The notes under the pieces: generated by a model | The model's database searches: none | Told to the model about the DNA's origin: nothing | The model's input: only the letters and a program-made list of their open reading frames with translations | Program-made: the position numbers and the translations under genes | Shown: in pieces, positions 1-6,098 of the stretch | Layout: each line of letters opens with the position of its first letter | How positions within the stretch are numbered: position 1 is the stretch's first letter | Source of the DNA: Cryomorphaceae bacterium | GTDB lineage: Bacteria; Bacteroidota; Bacteroidia; Flavobacteriales; Crocinitomicaceae | NCBI GenBank assembly: GCA_021298235.1 | Contig: JAJTDX010000145.1 | Location: 1-6,526 of the forward strand | Reading direction: 5' to 3' | Length of the DNA: 6,526 nt

Positions 1-703
1 TGTCGGGTTGCGTGATGCCGGAGATCCGGTTGAGCTTGCAAGAACGTATTCCGAACTTGGAGCGGATGAATTGGTTTTTCTTGATATTACGGCGACCCAT
101 GAACGCCGAAAGACCCTTTCCGAAATAGTTCGTCGAGTGGCTGAACAAATCAGCATTCCTTTTACTGTTGGTGGAGGAATTACATCCGTCGAGGATGCTG
201 CTTTAATGTTGCAGAATGGAGCAGATAAGATCGCGATCAATTCTGCCGCGGTCAGAGATCCTGAATTGATTAGTAGACTCGCAGAACGTTTCGGGAATCA
301 ATGTGTGGTAGTGGCAATTGATTCAAAGCAGATCGAAGGAACCTGGAAGGTTTTTCTGAATGGTGGTCGTCTTGAAACAGAATTGGAACTATTCAGCTGG
401 GCCGAACAAGCAGTAAAATTGGGAGCAGGAGAATTACTTTTCACTTCCATGGACCATGACGGTACGAAACAGGGCTTTGCAATTGAAGCACTCAAGGAGT
501 TGGGTGGCCGAGTAAATGTTCCAATCATTGCTTCCGGTGGATGTGGGGCAACCGAACATTTTACGGAGGTATTTCAGAGAGCTAATGTGGATGCGGCGCT
601 GGCAGCAAGTGTCTTTCATTTCGGAGAGATAGAGATCGGAAATTTAAAAAAAGAATTGGCTAACAATGGCATAGCCACAAGAGACATAGAGTATGGAAAT
701 TGA
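1..703 (+). CDS. hisF: Imidazole glycerol phosphate synthase cyclase subunit HisF (5' end missing)
   Basis: HisF is the cyclase half of the HisH-HisF synthase. It uses ammonia passed from HisH to convert PRFAR into imidazole glycerol phosphate and AICAR, in the cytoplasm. The reading frame is open from base 2 and begins in the conserved segment [13 protein letters not shown]. By comparison with the usual length of about 250 residues, some 24 N-terminal residues lie outside the window, including the first catalytic Asp. The TTG at 8 is an internal Leu codon, not a start. Visible (beta/alpha)8-barrel landmarks are [12 protein letters not shown], the phosphate-binding TVGGGI, VVAIDSK with the second catalytic Asp encoded at 320-322, TSMDHDGTK, and the second phosphate-binding loop IIASGG. 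The stop overlaps the start of hisIE by 11 bases, consistent with translational coupling in a his operon. Identity is certain; only the 5' end is unseen. Confidence 0.97.
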   Translation, partial: VGLRDAGDPVELARTYSELGADELVFLDITATHERRKTLSEIVRRVAEQISIPFTVGGGITSVEDAALMLQNGADKIAINSAAVRDPELISRLAERFGNQCVVVAIDSKQIEGTWKVFLNGGRLETELELFSWAEQAVKLGAGELLFTSMDHDGTKQGFAIEALKELGGRVNVPIIASGGCGATEHFTEVFQRANVDAALAASVFHFGEIEIGNLKKELANNGIATRDIEYGN

Positions 704-1286
704 TTTTTCAAAAGAGAACGGACTAGTTCCGGCAATCATTCAGGATGCACAGACTTTACAGGTGTTGATGCTCGGATACATGAACGAAGAAGCGTTTAAA
801 AAAACGAAAGAAGAAAATAAGGTGACTTTCTTTTCGCGAAGCAAGCAGCGACTCTGGACCAAAGGAGAGGAAAGTGGTAATTTTTTATACGTCAGAGACA
901 TTAAGGTGGATTGCGATAAGGATACGATCCTTGTACTCGCTGACCCTGATGGTCCGACATGTCATACGGGAGCGAAGACATGCTGGCAGGAGGAGAGAAC
1001 GACGTCTTTTGGGATCCTTTCAGGATTGGAAGCCACTATTCGTCAGCGTTGGGAAAGTGAAAACTCAGAGTCCTACGTGGCTTCATTAAAATCTAAGGGA
1101 ACGCATAAAATTGCTCAAAAAGTAGGCGAGGAGGCGGTCGAAACTGTAATTGAGGCATTGAGAACGGAGGACGATCTATTTCTTGCTGAAAGTGCTGATC
1201 TTTTGTTTCACTACTTGGTGCTTTTGAAAGCTAAAGGATTTGCTCTGGAGGACGTTCTCAAGGTGCTGAGCGCTCGAATGAAGTAA
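693..1286 (+). CDS. hisIE: Bifunctional phosphoribosyl-AMP cyclohydrolase / phosphoribosyl-ATP pyrophosphatase
   Basis: This fused enzyme does steps two and three of histidine synthesis: the HisE part hydrolyses PR-ATP to PR-AMP, and the HisI part opens the PR-AMP adenine ring. Residues 1 to about 102 are HisI, with [21 protein letters not shown], the metal cluster D73-C74-D75-x-D77, and [10 protein letters not shown]74, C90 and C97 have the spacing (16 and 7) of the known HisI zinc ligands. Residues about 106-197 are the helical HisE domain, with the acidic Mg-binding helices [13 protein letters not shown] (E146, E147, E150) and [10 protein letters not shown] (E166, D169). The length of 197 residues is normal for the fusion, so both activities should be intact. 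The ATG at 693 lies inside the end of hisF and gives the conserved N-terminus. There is no Shine-Dalgarno sequence, as is common in Bacteroidota. It is probably the last his gene of the operon. Confidence 0.97.
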   Translation: MEIDFSKENGLVPAIIQDAQTLQVLMLGYMNEEAFKKTKEENKVTFFSRSKQRLWTKGEESGNFLYVRDIKVDCDKDTILVLADPDGPTCHTGAKTCWQEERTTSFGILSGLEATIRQRWESENSESYVASLKSKGTHKIAQKVGEEAVETVIEALRTEDDLFLAESADLLFHYLVLLKAKGFALEDVLKVLSARMK

Positions 1287-1310
1287 CGAAATAATTTCTA
1301 CATTTAAAGA

Positions 1311-2267
1311 ATGGAACACGACTTTTATCCCGAAAAACCTGAATTAATTCGGCAAAAGCCAAATACGGGAATGTCTCGAACTGTCTTTTCCATCGTTCTG
1401 TTTATAGCAGCGTTTTTCTTTCTTATTTCAGATGAGTGGACATTTATAATCAATTTATTAATCGTTCTACTGATCCATGAGCTTGGGCATTTTGCAATGA
1501 TGAAACTTTTTGGTTACCAGCATGTACGCATGTTGTTTGTTCCGCTGATGGGGGCATTTGTTCAGGGAAAGAAAGATGTCTATTCCCAAAAACAAAGCCT
1601 TTTGGTCATTGGATTAGGTCCTTTTCCGGGAATGCTGATCGGTTTTGCTCTGTTCTTCTTCTCCGGAGTGAGCAAGTCGGAATGGCTCCTCGAGTTAAGT
1701 GTACTCTTTATGTTTATCAATATGCTTAACCTTTTGCCTCTTGATCCGTTGGATGGTGGTCAGCTTTTTAAACTATTGGTCAACAAAGCGGAAGAATTAT
1801 TTTTACTGGTATTCTCTTTTGTGTCCTCATTGCTACTCATTTTACTCGGATTTTACATGGATGATTATTTCATTATGGGTTTTGGATTTTTGATGGCATT
1901 CAGAGTTCGGAGTTTGCAACGACATTACCAGCTCAGAAAAAAATTCAGAGAAGAAAACATCAAGTACACTGGAGTTTACGAGAACCTTTCTAACAAGGAT
2001 TTTCATGCGATAAAAGCTATTTTGTTGGAGGAACAACCTCGCTTACGCGATTTGAGTGAAGTTGCCGATGAATCAACAATGGACCAATTCATTGCCCACG
2101 AAGTGGATGGGGTGTTGAAAGATGAAGTAATCTTTGATGCAAGATTGTTCTTTAAAATCATCCTTGTTCTTTTATGGATTCTTCTGTTCTTTTCTCCTAT
2201 TCTGATTTTTTTGTTTGGTGGTGATTGGTTAAATGAACATTATAGCTGGTATTTTGAGCGCGTTTGA
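1311..2267 (+). CDS. M50 (site-2-protease-like) membrane zinc metalloprotease
   Basis: This is a predicted intramembrane metalloprotease of 318 residues. Hydrophobic segments lie at about 23-40, 43-66, 96-119, 125-144, 162-182, 185-198 and 279-303. The active-site motif HELGH (H56, E57, H60) is inside the second segment. The distal motif NLLPLDPLDGGQL (N140, with D148 as the expected third zinc ligand) lies at the end of the fourth. These are the two signatures of peptidase family M50, which cleaves membrane-bound substrates such as anti-sigma factors. No PDZ domain is present, unlike RseP. A charged region of about 80 residues (199-278) separates the core from a last hydrophobic segment and has no domain I recognise. 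The gene starts 24 bases after hisIE with no terminator between them, and its end overlaps the next gene, so it is probably co-transcribed with both. The substrate cannot be told from sequence. A spore-protease-like or housekeeping role is possible; the family call is secure, the role is not. Confidence 0.88.
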   Translation: MEHDFYPEKPELIRQKPNTGMSRTVFSIVLFIAAFFFLISDEWTFIINLLIVLLIHELGHFAMMKLFGYQHVRMLFVPLMGAFVQGKKDVYSQKQSLLVIGLGPFPGMLIGFALFFFSGVSKSEWLLELSVLFMFINMLNLLPLDPLDGGQLFKLLVNKAEELFLLVFSFVSSLLLILLGFYMDDYFIMGFGFLMAFRVRSLQRHYQLRKKFREENIKYTGVYENLSNKDFHAIKAILLEEQPRLRDLSEVADESTMDQFIAHEVDGVLKDEVIFDARLFFKIILVLLWILLFFSPILIFLFGGDWLNEHYSWYFERV

Positions 2268-2808
2268 GGTAGGAGAGGAGGTTGGATTTCTAAATGAAAA
2301 AGGTAAGGGAAAGATCATCGCTATTCTTTCTTCAAATAAATATCTAATGCTCGATTCGGATGGCTTCGAGCGAACTGTATTTGCCACTGAGCTCATTAAA
2401 ATACACAGAGTCGATATGAGTGAAGATGTTTTTGCTCTAAACGTGAAAAAAGAAGACCTCCCAAAATCAAAACGCTCCATAGTTACGAACACTATTTCTA
2501 AAGAAAATGTTCCCGAAAAGGATTTACACATCGAGGAACTTCTGGAATCTCACCGTGGAATGACCAATTCAGAAATTCTGGAGGTACAAATGAGGCATCT
2601 TAGAATTTTTTTTAATGAGATGTGTTCACAGCGCAGAGTAAGATTTATCCTTATTCACGGTGTAGGTGAAGGGGTGTTGAAAAGTGAGGTGCATCAATTT
2701 CTGTGCAGTCAGAATGGGGTGACTTATTTTGATGCAAATTTTCGCAAATATGGTCGCGGGGCCACTGAGGTTAGGGTGAATTACACACAGCTAAAAGAAA
2801 AAGAATGA
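2233..2808 (+). CDS. Smr-domain protein with N-terminal DUF2027-like region
   Basis: This is a 191-residue soluble protein. Residues about 12-60 (FEVGEEVGFLNEKGKGKI onward) look like the small beta-rich N-terminal region of Bacteroidota DUF2027 proteins. A polar linker covers about 62-94. Residues 95-183 are a Smr (small MutS-related) domain with all three landmarks: DLHIEEL (97-103) matching the LDLHG motif, HGVGEGVLK (142-150) matching HGxGxGxL, and YGRGATEVRV (173-182). Smr domains are nucleases or nucleic-acid-binding modules, in MutS2 and in stand-alone proteins linked to recombination control or ribosome rescue. Which applies here is unknown. The start is uncertain. The ATG at 2233 overlaps the protease gene by 35 bases and adds a short hydrophobic stretch not expected in the family. 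A TTG at 2254 would begin just before the conserved part and cut the overlap to 14 bases. The domain call is firm and the function is inferred. Confidence 0.87.
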   Translation: MNIIAGILSAFEVGEEVGFLNEKGKGKIIAILSSNKYLMLDSDGFERTVFATELIKIHRVDMSEDVFALNVKKEDLPKSKRSIVTNTISKENVPEKDLHIEELLESHRGMTNSEILEVQMRHLRIFFNEMCSQRRVRFILIHGVGEGVLKSEVHQFLCSQNGVTYFDANFRKYGRGATEVRVNYTQLKEKE

Positions 2809-2832
2809 AAAAAATAGTTTCATGTTAACTCA

Positions 2833-2860
2833 TTTAGTATAATCAAATTGTATATATTTG
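2833..2860 (+). promoter_or_regulatory. Probable Bacteroidota-type promoter before the 845-residue gene
   Basis: TATATTTG at 2853-2860 matches the Bacteroidota -7 consensus TAnnTTTG exactly. It lies about 60 bases before the ATG at 2921 in an AT-rich gap. The upstream -33 element (TTG or TTTG) is poor: only TTTAG at 2833-2837 is near the expected distance. The A-rich leader from about 2896 to 2920, with no Shine-Dalgarno sequence, is typical of translation starts in this phylum. A TATAAT at 2838-2843 looks like a proteobacterial -10 box but is unlikely to be used by this RNA polymerase. Confidence 0.45.
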
Positions 2861-2920
2861 AAAGATAGATTGGTCTGCTAAACAATCACTTGTATAAACC
2901 ATAAATAAACTACTATTACC

Positions 2921-5458
2921 ATGCAGGATTCTGTAGAAAAGAAAATTTCAGATGCGGATAACATCTCTAAATCGGAAATAACTGACAAAATCAAATCGGA
3001 ACACTCGGATCGCTATGATCAGATGATTGTTAGCTCTGAAATCGAGAGAAACGATGTTCTTTACATAAATTACAAGGCTCAATATCTCAATTTGTCTACG
3101 CAAAAGATTGTTTTTGCGATGACAGAGGATGTATCGCTTGATTTTCATGCTCATTGCACAGGTGGCGAAGGTGCTCATGGAGAGGTAAGTGAATTAAGTG
3201 ACAGTGTTATAAGAGTCATTAAGGACTCCAAGGCCTTAATTGCTGAAAAATCAATGGGGGATGGAGGAGAACCTAGCTCGCTCAAAAACGCGCAGACGCT
3301 TCAATTTCTTTCGAAAGGATTTATGGATTCCAAAGAGGCTGCCGCTACAGAAGATCCTGCCAAGGCAAAAGAAGAGAGCAGTGTTTTTGGATCAATCTCA
3401 AAAATTCTGAATGAACCAATAGGTGGTTCTGACGATGACGATGATGATGATGATGATGATGACTACGAAGATGTCTTCGAAACAATCGATTGGTTCGGAC
3501 CGTCTGCAGGAGGTGAGCTTGAATCTTCCCAATACGAGTATGTAAAGAACCGTAGCTTCAAAAATCTCACATTCGAATACAATGGCGATACACTCTCTAA
3601 AAAACAGCCTTTATTTTTTGTTCCTTACCTTACCAAAGCGGAAGATTGTAAAGCTTGTAAAGGAGAGGCTAAGGTTCAATGTCCGACATGTAAAGGCACT
3701 GGTAAATTAAAATGTAAGGGCCAGGTAAAGACAAATCCAAATGGCGGACCTGTTAGTAATATTCATTATTCTTGTAAGAATGGAATCCTTCAAGATGGAA
3801 AGAGCAGCAATTGTGAGACATGTGGTGGGCCTGAAAAAATTGGAGGAAGAGGAGGATGGAACCCCTGTGAGCGTAAATATGGTTCAAAGTACGGAATTGG
3901 TAAGCTCGCGGCCGCTGTAACAGGAAAGCCATATTGCGGTCAAAAAGATGAATTCCCTTCTGCAGGCGTAATTCCATGCAAACCCTGCAAAGCTACAGGA
4001 CAAATTGGAACACTAGTTTACATTAAACCTAGGGTTGGAGAGTTGGAAGGAGAATTCTTTCAATACACCAATCAAAAGATTGAACAAATTGAAAAGAAAC
4101 CAAATACGCTCTATCCTTATTTAAATAAGAGCAATGTCAGAATGACTACTGTTTTTTCGGATACGAATGGGTCATTAAATGACAATTACGATCGGTTTTC
4201 CTCAGGATTTGTTTCAGAGCTTCAGACAACGGCTGGTGTACACAAAGGCCAGACGTACCCTAGGCTAATGCATGAGGAAGTATATTATGATATCATTCCT
4301 TTGGCAACTCTGGAATACAATCACATTCTTACAGCAACAAACCATTTGGTTAGTGCAGTGGCGAAAGGAAGAGAGTTTGATGTTCTTTTCCATGCGGATG
4401 GAAACATTGCTGAAGAAGAGAAAATGGTCCTGGCCAATACGATTACCGGCATGACTGAATATACTGCCACTGAGAAAAGTAAGCTTTTCAGTTTGATGTC
4501 TTCTAAATCACTTCCAGAATTGACAGATAATGACTTCGTGATTTCAACAAGAGAACGCGCGGACATTACTTTTCAGCGTTTGGACGAAATGGCCATGGAA
4601 GATGCTCAGCTTGAAAAGCCTGAGGGAATTCTTGTGAAAGAGTATAAAGAACGTATCAATGCCAATATCGGACGCTACCAAGGTAAGTTTAAGCAGTTCC
4701 TTAAAACTTGGCAGGTTAGCTTGTCGGTTCTTGTGATGATTCTTACTGGAATCTATTCGGCATTCTTTTTCATGTATTTGAAGCCAAGACAAGATGCATT
4801 GAAGTTGCACACTCAGAATATTCAAAATGAGAAAATCCTTGGTGACTTTATTGCTTGGACAGGGAAGGACACTACAAAAAACCTTCAATTCTCAAACTTC
4901 TTGATGGACCTTTCTATCAGTAATTCTGAAAATAGCGATTTCGATATGTCCATACGCGAGCTCAAACCATTGCAGCTTCTCGATAAGATGGATCATCAAA
5001 GTGAGTATTTGGTAGAAGGTTCAAAAGTAACTTACAAAGACTATTGGAAAGAGCACACGGGTTGGCTTCGAACGAGCCTGGATTCATTGATGCCAATTTT
5101 AGAAAGGCGCATTGCTGCTCAAGAAAAGCCTGTTGCAGAGGAGACGGAAACCACAGAAGAATTTGTGGAAGACGGACTTTGGTACACTGTTTCTGATCCT
5201 GATGGATTCTCCAATTTGCGCGAGACTCCGGATGGAGAAGTTTTACAGGAGATTTATGAAGGACAGCTTTTTGAAGTTATCGGTGTCAAAGGAGCGTACA
5301 AAAAGGTTCGACTGGAGGATGGAGTGACGGAGGGCTACATTTATTCTTCACGAATCGTGCTTTTTGAAGGTGGCGATGGAGTCGTTGATGAGCCTACAGG
5401 AGATGGGTATGAAGAAGAGGGAGACGGTTCGGAAGAATTGGATCCTGAATACCAATAA
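2921..5458 (+). CDS. Single-pass membrane protein with DnaJ-like cysteine-rich region and SH3-like domain, function unknown
   Basis: I do not recognise this 845-residue protein as a named family. In order it has: a polar N-terminal region (1-165) with no signal peptide; 11 consecutive Asp (171-181); a cysteine-rich region (243-356) with CKACKG, CPTCKGTG, CETCGG and CKPCKATG, resembling the CxxCxGxG repeats of the DnaJ zinc domain, plus C265, C285, C316 and C339; an unassigned region (about 365-595); one transmembrane helix (about 598-619); a polar, probably helical region (620-745); a bacterial SH3-like domain (about 752-815, with LWYTVSDPDGFSNLRETPDG and GYIYSSRIV); and an acidic tail. There is no J domain. 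Without a signal peptide, and with Lys/Arg-rich sequence before the helix (KERINANIGRYQGKFKQFLK), an N-in topology is likely: cysteines in the reducing cytoplasm, SH3 in the periplasm, where such domains often bind peptidoglycan or protein. It has its own probable promoter and a terminator, so it appears monocistronic. The cysteine-rich region followed by a later IPLATLEY segment loosely recalls SSUH2-like proteins; this is only a suggestion. Confidence 0.8.
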   Translation: MQDSVEKKISDADNISKSEITDKIKSEHSDRYDQMIVSSEIERNDVLYINYKAQYLNLSTQKIVFAMTEDVSLDFHAHCTGGEGAHGEVSELSDSVIRVIKDSKALIAEKSMGDGGEPSSLKNAQTLQFLSKGFMDSKEAAATEDPAKAKEESSVFGSISKILNEPIGGSDDDDDDDDDDDYEDVFETIDWFGPSAGGELESSQYEYVKNRSFKNLTFEYNGDTLSKKQPLFFVPYLTKAEDCKACKGEAKVQCPTCKGTGKLKCKGQVKTNPNGGPVSNIHYSCKNGILQDGKSSNCETCGGPEKIGGRGGWNPCERKYGSKYGIGKLAAAVTGKPYCGQKDEFPSAGVIPCKPCKATGQIGTLVYIKPRVGELEGEFFQYTNQKIEQIEKKPNTLYPYLNKSNVRMTTVFSDTNGSLNDNYDRFSSGFVSELQTTAGVHKGQTYPRLMHEEVYYDIIPLATLEYNHILTATNHLVSAVAKGREFDVLFHADGNIAEEEKMVLANTITGMTEYTATEKSKLFSLMSSKSLPELTDNDFVISTRERADITFQRLDEMAMEDAQLEKPEGILVKEYKERINANIGRYQGKFKQFLKTWQVSLSVLVMILTGIYSAFFFMYLKPRQDALKLHTQNIQNEKILGDFIAWTGKDTTKNLQFSNFLMDLSISNSENSDFDMSIRELKPLQLLDKMDHQSEYLVEGSKVTYKDYWKEHTGWLRTSLDSLMPILERRIAAQEKPVAEETETTEEFVEDGLWYTVSDPDGFSNLRETPDGEVLQEIYEGQLFEVIGVKGAYKKVRLEDGVTEGYIYSSRIVLFEGGDGVVDEPTGDGYEEEGDGSEELDPEYQ
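3431..3463 (+). repeat. In-frame GAT/GAC tract encoding 11 Asp
   Basis: Eleven successive Asp codons (GAC GAT GAC, seven GAT, GAC) form a trinucleotide repeat inside the 845-residue gene. The central run is seven identical GAT units. Slippage by whole units would keep the frame and only change the length of the acidic stretch, which lies between the N-terminal region and the cysteine-rich region. Confidence 0.9.
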
Positions 5459-5485
5459 TCTGAGTATTCATTAAATAGAATCGAT

Positions 5486-5522
5486 GAAAGGACTGTCCGT
5501 ATAGATTAGTCCTTTCTTTTTT
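5486..5522 (+). terminator. Rho-independent terminator after the 845-residue gene
   Basis: GAAAGGACT (5486-5494) and AGTCCTTTC (5508-5516) form a perfect 9-base-pair stem with a 13-base loop, followed directly by six T (5517-5522). It begins 28 bases after the stop codon at 5458. No T tract follows on the opposite strand, so it acts for + strand transcripts only. It separates the 845-residue gene from the two genes downstream. Confidence 0.88.
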
Positions 5523-5525
5523 GGA

Positions 5526-5533
5526 TATATTTA
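5526..5533 (+). promoter_or_regulatory. Possible -7 promoter box before the small secreted protein
   Basis: TATATTTA matches TAnnTTTG at five of six fixed positions and lies just after the terminator. Because the terminator should stop incoming transcripts, a promoter is expected between it and the start at 5555. The box is close to the start codon (about 21 bases), so any leader would be very short. I find no convincing -33 element. This is a weak call made mostly from context. Confidence 0.25.
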
Positions 5534-5554
5534 ATGCAGTAAAACTTATTGTTA

Positions 5555-6094
5555 ATGAAAATATATATTCTCACTCTGGCTTTTAGTATTTCTTTCGGAG
5601 CTTTATCTCAAACATGTGGTGATATTTACATGAGTGAAATATTACCTGTAGTACCGAGCGACACATCTGAGACATTCCTGAGAGTTGGAATTTACTGTAA
5701 TGAAAATGCGTACCTGGATTCTTATCAGGTAACAACTGTTTCCAACAATGTAGTGGTCGATGCGTATTATTGTTTTGGCTGGCTTCAGGTAATCACTGAA
5801 ACAGACGATACAGTTTCTCTTGGAATTTTGAATTCCGGAGATTATTCATTCGTGTTGAACACGTACACCTCCTATAGTCCGGATACTGGCTGTCAAGCAT
5901 TTACTCTTCACGACAGTGCGAATGGTTCTTTTACAGTGTCGCAAACGAGCTCAACTGCAACTATTCATGCTTTGAATCCTGAGACTAAAAAAATCATTAA
6001 AATATTTGATGGTCTCGGCAGAGCGGTTGAATTGAATTCTGCAGGATTGAAATTTATAGTTTTCAATGACGGAACTATAGAAAGAATGAATTAA
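5555..6094 (+). CDS. Small secreted protein with T9SS-like C-terminal tail, function unknown
   Basis: This 179-residue protein has a clear Sec signal peptide: Lys2, a hydrophobic core at about 3-16, and a likely cleavage site after A-L-S (18), leaving a mature protein that starts QTCGD. The start is the ATG at 5555; a TTG two codons upstream would only add Met-Leu. The mature part is polar, rich in Ser, Thr, Val and Tyr, and looks beta-rich. It has four cysteines after the signal, which could form disulfides outside the cell. The last 40 residues (KIIKIFDGLGRAVEL, then FIVFNDGTIERMN) resemble the short C-terminal tails of Bacteroidota secreted proteins, where a [IV]xDxLGR motif is followed by a DGT strand. 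Such tails are related to type IX secretion sorting domains, so export to the cell surface or medium is inferred. The body matches nothing I recognise. The stop is four bases before the next gene. Confidence 0.8.
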   Translation: MKIYILTLAFSISFGALSQTCGDIYMSEILPVVPSDTSETFLRVGIYCNENAYLDSYQVTTVSNNVVVDAYYCFGWLQVITETDDTVSLGILNSGDYSFVLNTYTSYSPDTGCQAFTLHDSANGSFTVSQTSSTATIHALNPETKKIIKIFDGLGRAVELNSAGLKFIVFNDGTIERMN

Positions 6095-6098
6095 GACA

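Noticed and set aside
298..619. Two open frames on the minus strand
   Set aside because: They lie wholly within hisF and show no recognisable protein features; they are shadows of the real gene.
2809..2850. Possible terminator after the Smr-domain gene
   Set aside because: The region is A/T rich but I find no stem of useful length followed by T residues.
3218..3240. Inverted repeat ATTAAGG / CCTTAAT with a 9-base loop
   Set aside because: It lies inside the coding region of the 845-residue gene and has no T tract after it. It is probably chance.
4321..4888. Two overlapping open frames on the minus strand
   Set aside because: They are opposite the 845-residue gene, have no start context or domain, and the + strand frame has clear domains.
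5534..5542. Alternative start ATG CAG TAA before the secreted protein
   Set aside because: It reaches a stop after two codons and is far too short to be a gene.
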